Below are positions 31,377-38,428 of a stretch of 47,634 bases of DNA, piece after piece. Every line of letters begins with the position of its first letter. The first letter of the stretch is position 1. Under the pieces are notes generated by a model that was not told the origin of the DNA, did not search any database, and saw nothing but the letters and a program-made list of their open reading frames with translations. The DNA is taken from the IMG/VR virus record IMGVR_UViG_3300037071_003999, positions 1 through 47,634 of that record; one strand, written 5' to 3'. Made by a program: the position numbers and the translations under genes. Source of the stretch: a virus.

Positions 31377-31694
31377 ATGCTGCTCGAGCTCGTGCCGGCC
31401 GGCGTCGCGGTGTGCGCGATTGTGGCGATGCTGTGGCTCGAGCATCGTTTCGCCCGGCGGGAGACCGCGCTCCGGAGGCGGCTCGGGGGATGCCGCACCG
31501 CGCTCGATCTCGCGGAGAGCGCCCGCGACTGGGCGGAGGCCGAGCTCGGCCGCGCGGAGGCACAACTCGATCGGGTGTATGGAGAATTCCAGGCGCAAGG
31601 CGCAGAGCTCGCGCGCTATCGCAGGCAGCATGCGCCTCACGATCGATTGACCCGCGTGCATCTCCGCACAATCCCGGGCGACCCGACAGAATGA
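31377..31694 (+). CDS. One-TM coiled-coil protein (inner-membrane spanin candidate)
   Basis: The protein has 105 residues from ATG 31377 (GTG 31362 is an alternative). One N-terminal membrane segment (LVPAGVAVCAIVAMLWL, about residues 4-21) is followed by a long charged helix (ALDLAESARDWAEAELGRAEA, QLDRVYGEFQAQGAELARY), the layout of Rz-type i-spanins. A short lipoprotein gene follows within 160 bases, supporting a two-gene spanin. A holin is less likely because there is one TM segment only. Confidence 0.6.
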   Translation: MLLELVPAGVAVCAIVAMLWLEHRFARRETALRRRLGGCRTALDLAESARDWAEAELGRAEAQLDRVYGEFQAQGAELARYRRQHAPHDRLTRVHLRTIPGDPTE

Positions 31695-31759
31695 AACCGC
31701 TTGACGGCCGCTCCCGCGAGGTCGCATCATTCGGCCCGCGCATGGACCAATACCTCTAA
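31691..31759 (+). CDS. Very short coupled reading frame, 22 aa
   Basis: An ATG overlaps the upstream stop (ATGA) and gives a 22-residue peptide ending one base before a strong hairpin. There is no recognisable motif. Either it is a leader-like peptide or chance. Confidence 0.25.
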   Translation: MKPLDGRSREVASFGPRMDQYL

Positions 31760-31796
31760 CGCCTCGAGGCCGCCCCCCACCCCCGGCCTCGAGGCG
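31760..31796 (+). terminator. Strong GC hairpin after the fibre/spanin region
   Basis: CGCCTCGAGGCCG (31760-31772) and its exact complement (31784-31796) enclose an 11-base C-rich loop. No U-run follows, but the 13-bp perfect stem is strong enough to act as a terminator or mRNA-stabilising end in a high-GC genome. It separates the structural operon from the last lysis genes. Confidence 0.6.
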
Positions 31797-31852
31797 CCAT
31801 CTGGTGTTGCTGCGATTTGACCCTTGCCGGCGCCGGCCGTAGGCTTGCGCGC

Positions 31853-31993
31853 ATGAAGGCACTGGCACTGCTCGGCATGCTGCTCGTGCTGCTCGGTTGC
31901 GCGAGGGCGCGCTCGCAATGCCGGCTCAACTCCGGCGAGGCGCCCGAGGCGACGGCAGCGCCGAGCGCGAGCTCGCCCGAGCCGGGGCGCTAG
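31853..31993 (+). CDS. Short lipoprotein (outer-membrane spanin candidate)
   Basis: The protein has 46 residues. MKALALLGMLLVLLGC is a textbook signal peptide with lipobox LLGC (Cys16). The mature part is about 31 residues and rich in Pro/Ala/Ser, like Rz1-type o-spanins. It lies just after the coiled-coil TM gene, as spanin pairs do. It would be anchored in the outer membrane and pair with the inner-membrane spanin to fuse membranes at lysis. Confidence 0.65.
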   Translation: MKALALLGMLLVLLGCARARSQCRLNSGEAPEATAAPSASSPEPGR

Positions 31994-32007
31994 GGGGGAG
32001 GGCGAAC

Positions 32008-32409
32008 ATGGCAGACCCTCCCAAGCTGCCGCCCCCGTTGCCCGGGCCGTTCCGGTCCGGGGATACCCCGCGCAGCGGCACCCCTACGTTGGTGGGCCTC
32101 CGGCGCCCCCCGGCGTCGCTGCCCGGCCATCGCGGCGAGATCCGAGCGATCCTGCCCCTGCCCGCGCCGCCCGTTGCCGCGGCGCCACCGGGGTTTGACG
32201 GGATGCCCCTACCCCCGGCGGCCCCTGCCCCCGCGACGGCAGGGGGCGGCGCCCAGGGGCGCGCCCTGGCGCTCGGCGCCGGCGCTGTGCTCGCCCTGGT
32301 GCTCGCCCTCGGCAGCGCTACGGCGGCGCTGCGCTGGCCAGCCTACGGCCGTTGGGTGTCGTGGGTCACGCACCTGGGCGCGCCCCCGAGCACGGGCCCG
32401 GAGCGCTAG
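32008..32409 (+). CDS. Pro-rich single-TM protein (holin or envelope protein candidate)
   Basis: The protein has 133 residues from ATG 32008 with GGGGGGAGGG upstream. About 85 Pro/Gly-rich, probably disordered residues precede one strong membrane segment (ALALGAGAVLALVLALGSATAAL, near residues 90-112). A short aromatic tail follows. With its neighbours being a lipoprotein and a secreted protease, a lysis or envelope role is plausible; holin function is not shown. Confidence 0.5.
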   Translation: MADPPKLPPPLPGPFRSGDTPRSGTPTLVGLRRPPASLPGHRGEIRAILPLPAPPVAAAPPGFDGMPLPPAAPAPATAGGGAQGRALALGAGAVLALVLALGSATAALRWPAYGRWVSWVTHLGAPPSTGPER

Positions 32410-32448
32410 AGGTTCAAGCCACCGGCGCCCGAGCCGTTCAAAGGGGGC

Positions 32449-32931
32449 GTGATTCGCTGGCTCGCCCCCCTTGCTTTCCTCGCCCTCGTCGCGTGTCAGC
32501 CGGAGTCAGTAGGGGTAGGCAGCGGCGCACCCGAGGCGCCCGAGCAGCTCGACGCGTGCGACATCGATCCCAAGCTGGAGCCGTCGGCGCTCGCTGCGAT
32601 CGCTCTCTGGTCTGAGGCCGCCGGCGCGCCGATCCCATTGCCGATCCGGATCGAGCTCGCTGACTTCGGCGACGATCGCGACCACGGTGCGGCCTGGAGC
32701 GCCGAGCTCGATGTGATCCAGGTTTCGAGCCTTACGCCGGCCGAGGAGCGCGCTGCCACGATCGCGCACGAGCTCGGCCATAGCCTGGGCCTCGAGCATG
32801 AGGTCGGCAGCGGCAGCCTGATGGATCCGGATCGCCCGACCTCGGCCCGGCTCCGCCCGTGCATCACCGCCGAGCTCGCCGCCGGCGCCGGCTACGCGGG
32901 GCCCGGCGCCTGCGCGCCGCTCGCCCCCTGA
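32449..32931 (+). CDS. Lipoprotein metzincin-type zinc metalloprotease
   Basis: The protein has 160 residues from GTG 32449 (AAAGGGGG upstream). The signal peptide ends in lipobox LVAC (Cys16). HELGHSLGLEH (residues 107-117) is the full metzincin zinc site HExxHxxGxxH. SLMDPD (about 123-128) supplies the Met-turn. This fits a minimal matrixin-like peptidase of about 130 mature residues. It would be lipid-anchored in the envelope. It is the last late gene, next to spanin-like genes, and no endolysin was found, so a role in lysis or envelope remodelling is inferred. Superinfection exclusion is another option. Confidence 0.8.
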   Translation: MIRWLAPLAFLALVACQPESVGVGSGAPEAPEQLDACDIDPKLEPSALAAIALWSEAAGAPIPLPIRIELADFGDDRDHGAAWSAELDVIQVSSLTPAEERAATIAHELGHSLGLEHEVGSGSLMDPDRPTSARLRPCITAELAAGAGYAGPGACAPLAP

Positions 32932-32932
32932 A

Positions 32933-33376
32933 CTAGCGTCGCGGCTTTCCCATCCGACCGGCGCACGCCGAGCAGACCCCGGCGCGCGCCCAGTAGCAAG
33001 GCTCGCCCGTACGCCCGACGCATTGCGAGCAGTCGAGCTCGGTGCAATCGCACACCGCGCACTGATCGAGGACCGGATCGATCATGCCGAGCAGCTCGCG
33101 CACCTCGCGCGCCCAGGCGAGCGCGTTCGCCTTGTCCGTCGCCGGGTAGCGCATGATATGCCAGCCGCGCAGCACGGCGCCGCGGTGTTTCTCCAGGTCG
33201 CGCCGGATGCCGTCTACCGTTTGATGCCGCCCGATCGCATCGGGCTTTCCCCGCCCCCGGCCGTCGATTTCGATCGCGATTTTGAACGGGGCGATCGCGA
33301 AATCGAATCGCCATTTTCGATCCGGGTGAAACCAGAATTCCGACTCGAGCTCGACACCGCGCAGCGGCGGCAGCAT
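32933..33376 (-). CDS. PD-(D/E)XK endonuclease (DUF559/Vsr-like) with C-terminal zinc cluster
   Basis: The core is WRFDFAIAPFKIAIEIDG (Asp and Glu-x-Asp of the nuclease), RGRGKPDAIGRHQTVDGIRR and VLRGWHIMRYPA, as in very-short-patch repair/DUF559 nucleases. The end has a Cys cluster (CAVC, CTELDC, CVGRTGEPC, CSAC) of the kind often attached to phage nucleases. From ATG 33376 it has 147 residues. A helix (SLAERAFELAW) continues upstream in frame to about 33412, so the true start may be a non-standard codon. It is the last gene of the leftward operon and may act in recombination or resolution. Confidence 0.75.
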   Translation of the reverse strand: MLPPLRGVELESEFWFHPDRKWRFDFAIAPFKIAIEIDGRGRGKPDAIGRHQTVDGIRRDLEKHRGAVLRGWHIMRYPATDKANALAWAREVRELLGMIDPVLDQCAVCDCTELDCSQCVGRTGEPCYWARAGVCSACAGRMGKPRR

Positions 33377-33405
33377 GCGCCACGCGAGCTCGAATGCGCG
33401 TTCGG

Positions 33406-33717
33406 CTAGGGAACGCGAGGCGCGGGCTCGAACCCCGCGGCGCGGATCTCGCTTTCCTCCTCGGGCGTGAGCGGGAACCCGTAGCCCCCCGCGCGCAGCC
33501 ACTTTGCCTTTGCGAGGGCGAGGTAACTTTTCATCCCCGCATCGAGCAGGCTCACGTGATACGCCGCGGCCGCCGAGTGCGCCCGCTCGCTCGCCTTGCG
33601 CCGTGCCGCTCGTTCCTCGGGCGTGAGCTCGCGCGCTCGCACCACCGGGCGCGGCAGGTGGATCCTGGGCCGGTAGTACGCGCCCCGCGGGCACGGCTCG
33701 CCCTTGCCGAATGTCAC
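33406..33717 (-). CDS. Hypothetical protein, 103 aa
   Basis: It starts at GTG 33717 by GTGA overlap. There are basic and helical stretches (ELTPEERAARRKASERAHSA, DAGMKSYLALAKAKWLRAGG) with a C-terminal FPLTPEEESEIRAAGF. No metal site or membrane segment is visible. The function is unknown. It precedes the nuclease gene. Confidence 0.65.
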   Translation of the reverse strand: MTFGKGEPCPRGAYYRPRIHLPRPVVRARELTPEERAARRKASERAHSAAAAYHVSLLDAGMKSYLALAKAKWLRAGGYGFPLTPEEESEIRAAGFEPAPRVP

Positions 33718-34100
33718 GCATTCGCGCCCCCTGCCGCGCACGCGAGGCAATCGACCCCGCAGCGACCGTGCTCGGTCACGGTGCCCGAGTACTCGAGCGG
33801 CGCCGGCCGTGGCGCGCCCGGCGCGGACGCCTCGCGGACGCCTCGAATCGCCTCGGCGGGATCCTGATGGGTGAGCGTCAAGTGATAGATGTTGCGCAGG
33901 CGGTTCCGCAGGTCGGCGCAATCCTCGCAAGGCCCCCCCGGCGCCGGCGCGCCGGGCAGATATTCGAACACGACGTCGCGAATGCGCGCGAGATAGAACC
34001 GGCTTACCCTCTCGCCGCGCTCGCTGCCGTCGAGGTCCGGACCGAACGCGCTCGCGAGGACCTCGCGCACCGCGCGCAGCAGGGTGTCTGGTGTTCTCAT
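33714..34100 (-). CDS. Cys-containing hypothetical protein, 128 aa
   Basis: It starts at ATG 34098-34100 (ATGA overlap). CEDCADLRNRLRNIYHLTLTH mid-protein and CGVDCLAC near the end suggest a zinc site. The rest includes RFYLARIRDVVFEYLPG. No family is recognised. Position between a coiled-coil protein and the nuclease suggests DNA metabolism, without proof. Confidence 0.65.
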   Translation of the reverse strand: MRTPDTLLRAVREVLASAFGPDLDGSERGERVSRFYLARIRDVVFEYLPGAPAPGGPCEDCADLRNRLRNIYHLTLTHQDPAEAIRGVREASAPGAPRPAPLEYSGTVTEHGRCGVDCLACAAGGANA

Positions 34101-34708
34101 GCCCGCGCCCGCTTGCCCGCTTTGCGCGCCGTCGCTTTGCGCTTCCCTTTGCGACCCGCCCAAACGCCGTGGCGCTCGATCGAGGCCTTGCCTTGCACGC
34201 CGGGAATATCTTTGTAAGCGACGTTCTCGAGGACGTTCGGGATCGCGAACGAGTCGGGCAGCGGCAGGCCGGCGATCGGCGTCGCACGCGCATGCTCGAC
34301 GCGGCACCATCTCTGGACGTCGGCGCGCACGTCCTCGTGCCACGACTTGACGTCTTTTAGCGTGGGCCAAAGCTCGGGCGGCCGCACGCAACTGATCAAG
34401 TGTCGCAGCTCGACGGGATCGAGCAGCTCGCCCTCGCCGTGCCTCGCCGTCGCCGGCGGATCCTCGAACGGCATCACCGTTTGCGGCGACTCGAATACCT
34501 TGCCGGTGCGCAGCTCGCGGCGCACGTCGCGCAGCTGCACCTCGATCTTTTTGCGTTTGACGTTGAACCCTCGGATCTCTTTGCGGCGGTCCTCGACGGC
34601 GGTGATCAACCCGTCGCGCTCCTCGTCGAGGTCGTCGCGTAGCTTGTCACGTTCGCGGATCTCCTCGGGCGTCAAGTCGCGCTCGGTGCTGAAACTCTGT
34701 GTTGTCAT
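34097..34708 (-). CDS. Coiled-coil phage early protein, 203 aa
   Basis: The start at ATG 34708 is chosen for GGAGCAA 6-7 bases upstream. Residues 10-80 form a long charged helix (EEIRERDKLRDDLDEERDGL, VEDRRKEIRGFNVKRKKIEV) ending in RRELRTGKVFE, a pattern seen in small phage proteins of unknown function. The C-terminus is strongly basic (RKGKRKATARKAGKRARA), so DNA binding is possible. Confidence 0.7.
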   Translation of the reverse strand: MTTQSFSTERDLTPEEIRERDKLRDDLDEERDGLITAVEDRRKEIRGFNVKRKKIEVQLRDVRRELRTGKVFESPQTVMPFEDPPATARHGEGELLDPVELRHLISCVRPPELWPTLKDVKSWHEDVRADVQRWCRVEHARATPIAGLPLPDSFAIPNVLENVAYKDIPGVQGKASIERHGVWAGRKGKRKATARKAGKRARA

Positions 34709-35001
34709 TTGCTTTGCTCCCTTGCCCGCTCGCATGCGAGCAGCTCGCGCGCGGCGGTGGTGAGTGTGATCCCTCGCGCGACGTGCGCGTGCCGCACGAG
34801 CATTCCCTTCGCCGCGAGGCGCTCTAGGTGCTCGTCGATCGATTGTCGGCTATTGAGGCTCAGCCCGAGTTCGATCGTGAATTCGCGGATCGAGGGCGGG
34901 AACCCGCGCACCTCGATCGAGCGCGCGATCACCTGCAACACCTGGAGCTGCCGCGGTGAGACCGGGCCCGAGCCGGCTCGCGCGCCGATGTGACAGCTCA
35001 C
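34705..35001 (-). CDS. LexA-type winged-HTH DNA-binding protein
   Basis: The protein has 98 residues from GTG 35001 (GTGA overlap). It matches only the LexA DNA-binding domain: PRQLQVLQVIARSIEVRGFP, PSIREFTIELGLSLNSRQSI, DEHLERLAAKGMLVR. The autocleavage domain is missing. It could compete at LexA-like sites or act as a simple phage repressor. It lies directly downstream of the replication initiator gene. Confidence 0.8.
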   Translation of the reverse strand: MSCHIGARAGSGPVSPRQLQVLQVIARSIEVRGFPPSIREFTIELGLSLNSRQSIDEHLERLAAKGMLVRHAHVARGITLTTAARELLACERAREQSK

Positions 35002-35135
35002 GGCACAAACTCCCAATCGGCGCCGTCGTTGAGATCGAGTTCCTCGAACGTCTCGCCCTCGGCCCCGAGCTGCTCGGCGTCGTGCCCCTGGAGCTGCTCG
35101 GCCGCCTCGCGGTCGGCGCCGTCGGGCCCGGTCAC
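34998..35135 (-). CDS. Small acidic protein, 45 aa
   Basis: GTG 35135 has GGGAGG 5-6 bases upstream and overlaps the replication gene stop (GTGA). Its TGA overlaps the next GTG. The product is very acidic and helical (EAAEQLQGHDAEQLGAEG, LDLNDGADWEF). Such acidic peptides can be DNA mimics or partner inhibitors; nothing specific is known. Confidence 0.6.
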   Translation of the reverse strand: MTGPDGADREAAEQLQGHDAEQLGAEGETFEELDLNDGADWEFVP

Positions 35136-35977
35136 GCGGCACCTCCCATCGGCTCGCGCTGCTCGACGGCTTGCGCGAGCTTGGCGTCGAGGCGTACGCG
35201 GATCTCGTCGAGGCTAAGCCCTGCGGTGTCCGGCGCGGCGCGCAGCTCGGCGAGCACCGACTCGAGATCGACGCCGTTTTCGTCGGCAAATAGGCGCTGC
35301 TCGGGGCTGGCTTCGATCGCCCGCGCATCCCGGATCGTGCTTGTCAGACTTAGAAGAGTTTTTTTGGTTGGGTTGGGGAGGGTTGGGTTGGGAAGCGCGC
35401 CCGCCCGCGTAGGCGCGGGCTCGCGCGCGCCCTCGTGCGGGGGCGCGCCCGCGAGTGACGTCCCGTCTATGTCACGCGGATTGTCACGCGACATGTCACA
35501 CGGGTTGTCACTCTTTCCGGGTGTGACGTTTCCCGTGACACCCTCGCCGTCGAGCAGCGCGATATCCAGCTTGAAGCGCTTCACGGCGGCGAGCTCGCGC
35601 CGCTTGGCCTCCCGGTGGGCCTGCTGGCGGAGGCGCGCCTTTTCCCGGCGTAGCTCGGTCTCCTCGGGCGCCGGCGCGTGATCGGCATAGTCGTGCATTT
35701 TCCAGCCGCCCTCGGCGACCTCGATGAGGCCCGCCCCTCGCGCGCCCCGCGGCAGCAGGCGCCCGCAGTCGATCAACGCCTGGAGCGCCTTGCTGGCTCG
35801 GCGCGGCGCTCCAGGCAGCTCGTCGAGCTCCTCGGCGGGCACAAAGCCCTCGGTGTCCGGATGCTGCGAGCAGTAGCATTTGAGCGCTAGCCACATCGCG
35901 ATCGCATCGCTGCCGCCGAGCTTCACTGCTCGGCGGTACTTTTCGCCCCCGATAAACTCCTCTTTGATGAGGATCAT
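35132..35977 (-). CDS. Replication initiator-like protein (lambda O type)
   Basis: The protein has 281 residues from ATG 35977, with GGAGG 12 bases upstream. The N-terminal 110 residues form a winged-helix domain: VKLGGSDAIAMWLALKCYCS, GFVPAEELDELPGAPRRASK, ALQALIDCGRLLPR and GWKMHDYADHAPAPEE. This is common to phage replisome organisers. A basic linker contains origin-like repeats in its DNA (35470-35540). The C-terminus is acidic and helical (LDEIRVRLDAKLAQAVEQRE), like a helicase-loader contact. No helicase gene was found, so host helicase use is inferred. Confidence 0.75.
   Translation of the reverse strand: MILIKEEFIGGEKYRRAVKLGGSDAIAMWLALKCYCSQHPDTEGFVPAEELDELPGAPRRASKALQALIDCGRLLPRGARGAGLIEVAEGGWKMHDYADHAPAPEETELRREKARLRQQAHREAKRRELAAVKRFKLDIALLDGEGVTGNVTPGKSDNPCDMSRDNPRDIDGTSLAGAPPHEGAREPAPTRAGALPNPTLPNPTKKTLLSLTSTIRDARAIEASPEQRLFADENGVDLESVLAELRAAPDTAGLSLDEIRVRLDAKLAQAVEQREPMGGAA
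35359..35392 (+). repeat. T-tract and G-quadruplex motif next to the iterons
   Basis: Seven Ts (35359-35365) precede five G-tracts of three or four (35370, 35375, 35380, 35385, 35390) with loops of 1-2 bases. On the coding strand it encodes repeated Asn-Pro-Thr. It may form a stable quadruplex near the presumed origin. Confidence 0.65.
35470..35540. promoter_or_regulatory. Putative replication origin: 12-bp TGTCAC iterons
   Basis: TGTCAC recurs at 35470, 35482, 35494 and 35506, an exact 12-bp period (about one helical turn). It is followed by inverted copies GTGACG (35523) and GTGACA (35535). All lie inside the replication initiator gene, as lambda ori does within O. The likely binder is that protein. 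A T7 tract and a G-quadruplex motif lie about 100 bp away. Confidence 0.7.
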
Positions 35978-35994
35978 TTTCTCGCCGCCTCCCT

Positions 35995-36012
35995 CCCCGC
36001 GCACGCGCGGGG
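35995..36012 (-). promoter_or_regulatory. Hairpin just upstream of the replication gene
   Basis: CCCCGCG (35995-36001) and CGCGGGG (36006-36012) flank CACG. It lies a few bases 5' of the GGAGG ribosome site for the replication initiator, in one of the few operon gaps. It may tune translation or mark an mRNA processing site. Confidence 0.4.
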
Positions 36013-36022
36013 CATTGCCAAA

Positions 36023-36250
36023 TCAACCCGTGGTGACGTGCGCCGGCCCGTGCGCGGCGCAGAAGGCGATCGCGTACAGCGCTGCTTTGGCGTGCGGGAT
36101 CTTGTCGTCCAACATCAGACCCTGGACGGGATCGCGGCGCATCACCGCGCGCACCGTTTCGAGGTTCCTGACATCGCGCGCCTTGAGCCCGACGTGGACG
36201 GATTTGCGCTCGGGTTTCTCGGCGGCTTTTTTCTTCGTTCGATTGTTCAT
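36023..36250 (-). CDS. Small basic hypothetical protein, 75 aa
   Basis: It starts at ATG 36250 with GGGAGG upstream. A Lys-rich N-terminus (MNNRTKKKAAEKPERKSVHV) leads to a compact part (RNLETVRAVMRRDPVQGLML, AKAALYAIAFCAA). A ribbon-helix-helix-type or other DNA-binding role is possible but not shown. It precedes the replication initiator gene. Confidence 0.65.
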   Translation of the reverse strand: MNNRTKKKAAEKPERKSVHVGLKARDVRNLETVRAVMRRDPVQGLMLDDKIPHAKAALYAIAFCAAHGPAHVTTG

Positions 36251-36311
36251 TGAAATGGGACCTCCCTGGGCGAGGCGCTTGGCAGCGCGCTCGCAATACG
36301 TTTCAACCGAG

Positions 36312-36482
36312 TCACTTGGCCGACCGCGCTCCCTCGGTTTCGTGCGCCGGCGCCGGCGGCGTCGGAACCTCGGGCACGTGGAGCAAGTGCCACTCGCAAA
36401 CGCGCTCGCCCGAGGGCGTGGGCACATGCAGCGTCTTGCACCTGCAGCGGTCGCAATAGTCAACGCTGGGCACCGAGATCAC
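36312..36482 (-). CDS. Zinc-binding small protein, 56 aa
   Basis: GTG 36482 overlaps the upstream stop (GTGA). YCDRCRCKTLHVP with a later CEWH (residues about 10-32) forms a C-x2-C-x-C...C-x2-H metal site. A Pro-rich tail follows. It is a member of the set of tiny zinc proteins in this operon, and its function is unknown. Confidence 0.65.
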   Translation of the reverse strand: MISVPSVDYCDRCRCKTLHVPTPSGERVCEWHLLHVPEVPTPPAPAHETEGARSAK

Positions 36483-36988
36483 AGATCCTCCGGGAGGAGC
36501 GCGCCCGCCGTCGTCGGGGGTTCAAACCACTCGGGCCGTTCCACGCGCAGGATCTCGAGCGCGTCGTCGGGGGTAAGCTCGACGCTTTGGATCAGATCGC
36601 AGTGCCACACCTTGGCGTCGGCGGCGAGCGCGCGCACGGCGGCGTCGAACGCGGGCCGATGCTTCGCCAGCACGTCGATGCTAAACATGGGGCGCTCACC
36701 CTCGGGATCGCCCAGCTCGGTTTCGTCGTCGAGCATTTCGCGCGCCGCGTCCAGCGCGCGATCGGTCGCGTCGTCGATGTCCGTCGGCGGATGCACGGCG
36801 CGGCGATAGGCCTCGACGATGATCTCGCCCATCTCGCGGATCGTTTCCTCGGTGGTGTGGCCGTGCCCGCGGTGACAGTCGACCACGCTTTCGAGCGCGC
36901 TCACCGGATCGAGATGCGTGAGCCGCTCGGCGTCGGCGCAATCCCAAAAGTCGGCCTTGATCCCGATGAATTTATCGCGTGCGCTCAT
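36479..36988 (-). CDS. Hypothetical helical protein, 169 aa
   Basis: It starts at ATG 36988 with ATGA overlap and GGAG upstream. The protein is acidic and helical throughout (HTTEETIREMGEIIVEAYRR, IDDATDRALDAAREMLDDE) with two His/Cys spots (VVDCHRGHGH and KVWHCDL). No family is recognised. Fully coupled to the DUF1643 gene. Confidence 0.65.
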   Translation of the reverse strand: MSARDKFIGIKADFWDCADAERLTHLDPVSALESVVDCHRGHGHTTEETIREMGEIIVEAYRRAVHPPTDIDDATDRALDAAREMLDDETELGDPEGERPMFSIDVLAKHRPAFDAAVRALAADAKVWHCDLIQSVELTPDDALEILRVERPEWFEPPTTAGALLPEDL

Positions 36989-37500
36989 TTGGTGATCTCC
37001 TCGGTGCGCGCCCAGGGAATCCCCCCGGGCCAAGTGACGGGCCGCAGGCTGCGCGGCAGGTAGAGCGGATGCTCGGGGTTGCCTTTGCCGGTGAGGCGTA
37101 GGACGTGAATTGAAACGCCCGCCTGCCGCAGTAGGGTGCGCAGCGCGAACGCATCGCGGTCGCGGATGTTGTTCCCCCATGCCGCGACGAACAACGCGGC
37201 AGCGCTCGCGCAGCGAACGACCGTCGCGAGGTTATCGGGCCCGATCGGATCCTCGGCGTAAAGCAACGCTTTCGGATCGGTCGATCGAAAGCCGTAGGCG
37301 TTGACTTTCACGAGGCGCCCGAAACCCCAGTCGCGCGCGTAGCCGAGCTCGCGCCGGATCGTTGGGTCGTCGTTGATCGCGTCGGCGGTGCTCGGATTGA
37401 GGCCGCAGAAAACGACCGTCGGCAGCAGCGCATCCCATTCGCGCCACAGGGCGTAACGGTAGCGCAGGCAGGGCGATAGCGTCGCGCCGGCGGAGTTCAT
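36985..37500 (-). CDS. DUF1643 family protein
   Basis: The protein has 171 residues from ATG 37500. LRYRYALWREW, VVFCGLNPSTADAINDDPTI, RRELGYARDWGFGRLVKVNA, YGFRSTDPKAL and LFVAAWGNNI are the conserved blocks of DUF1643, a family frequent in phages and mobile elements whose biochemical role is not established. ATGA overlaps connect it at both ends. Confidence 0.88.
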   Translation of the reverse strand: MNSAGATLSPCLRYRYALWREWDALLPTVVFCGLNPSTADAINDDPTIRRELGYARDWGFGRLVKVNAYGFRSTDPKALLYAEDPIGPDNLATVVRCASAAALFVAAWGNNIRDRDAFALRTLLRQAGVSIHVLRLTGKGNPEHPLYLPRSLRPVTWPGGIPWARTEEITK

Positions 37501-38024
37501 GGCGCCCCCAAGCTCGCCGCCGGCGGCGCATGGATCGGGCACGGTTTGCCGTGCTGCGCCGAGTATTCGCAGCCCCGGCACGGCTCATCGGTGGGGTTCG
37601 TCCAGCGATAGCCGTCCGGCTCGACATGCGTTGTCTCGTTCGTCTTGCACTCGCAATCGACTCGCTCGGCGGGATCGACGGGGCGAAAGAAATGCCGGGC
37701 GTGCCCGGGGTGGTGGTTATCCTCCTCCCATCCGCGGATCCGAAACGCCCGCTGCGCGCGCGCGCGCTCGGCAGGCTTGGGACGCTTGCCGAATCGAGAG
37801 ACGGAAACGTGCCACTGAGGCCCGACACCGCGACCGCTCGGCAGCTCGGCGTTGATCAACGATGAGATCACACTGAGGCGCCCGTCGGTCCACATACTTT
37901 GCGCGATCACCTCGACGCTCCAGGCGGTCGCCGGAACGGGCATCGAGCGCCACGCGCGCCCATTGGGTTGCGGCTCTCTCATTGCCGAACCCCGCAGCGG
38001 CGGCAGCGCGCCGCGCCCGATCAT
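37497..38024 (-). CDS. DUF7694-like protein with C-terminal Cys cluster
   Basis: The protein has 175 residues from ATG 38024 (ATGA overlap, GAGG upstream). QWHVSVSRFGKRPKPAE and GWEEDNHHPGHARHFFRPVD fit the DUF7694 type of phage proteins. The C-terminus has CECK, CRGC and CPIH, a possible zinc cluster. It is the second family member in this genome, more typical than the one at 417. Confidence 0.75.
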   Translation of the reverse strand: MIGRGALPPLRGSAMREPQPNGRAWRSMPVPATAWSVEVIAQSMWTDGRLSVISSLINAELPSGRGVGPQWHVSVSRFGKRPKPAERARAQRAFRIRGWEEDNHHPGHARHFFRPVDPAERVDCECKTNETTHVEPDGYRWTNPTDEPCRGCEYSAQHGKPCPIHAPPAASLGAP

Positions 38025-38428
38025 TGTTGCCTCGCTTTGTCGCGCGCGCTCGCTGCCTGGATCGACGCCCCCCGCTCGGCGGGATAGTTGAGCCACCGAA
38101 AGAACGCGGCGCTTTTGAGGTGCCCGATCCCCCACCGTCGGATGCCGCGCTTGTCGGCGTGCCTCGCCTCGGCGCCGGCGCCCGGCGAGCTGCTCCAGCT
38201 AGGCAGCAGCAGGATCCCATCGCACCGCCCGAGCAGCTCGAGGCACCCCGCGCGCCAGAATTCCTCGGGCAGCGTGCCGAACATGCTGCGCCCGAGCGAG
38301 TGCGGCACGACCGGCATGCCCCCGAGCTCGGCGACCTGGAGCGCGACGGCCTCGGCCGCGTGCGTGTTGCGCGCGATCTCCCAAGCGTTCGCGCCCGCGA
38401 ATCTTCCCGCGATGAAAACGAGTTTCAT
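38021..38428 (-). CDS. Nucleoside 2-deoxyribosyltransferase-like (DUF4406) protein
   Basis: The protein has 135 residues. KLVFIAGRFAGANAWEIARN at the N-terminus, ALQVAELGGMPVVPHSLGRS in the middle and CDGILLLPSWSSSPGAGAEA fit the DUF4406/NDT fold, which handles nucleosides or nucleotides. In a phage it may act in base salvage or metabolite (signal) degradation. The acidic active-site residue could not be assigned with confidence. Confidence 0.75.
   Translation of the reverse strand: MKLVFIAGRFAGANAWEIARNTHAAEAVALQVAELGGMPVVPHSLGRSMFGTLPEEFWRAGCLELLGRCDGILLLPSWSSSPGAGAEARHADKRGIRRWGIGHLKSAAFFRWLNYPAERGASIQAASARDKARQQ

Noticed and set aside
31760-31796. Canonical rho-independent terminator
   Set aside because: The stem is perfect but no U-run follows, so it is listed only as a terminator-like hairpin.
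32160-32440. Further small genes in the Pro-rich region downstream of the lipoprotein
   Set aside because: Open frames there are low-complexity shadows of the 32008-32409 gene and lack ribosome sites.
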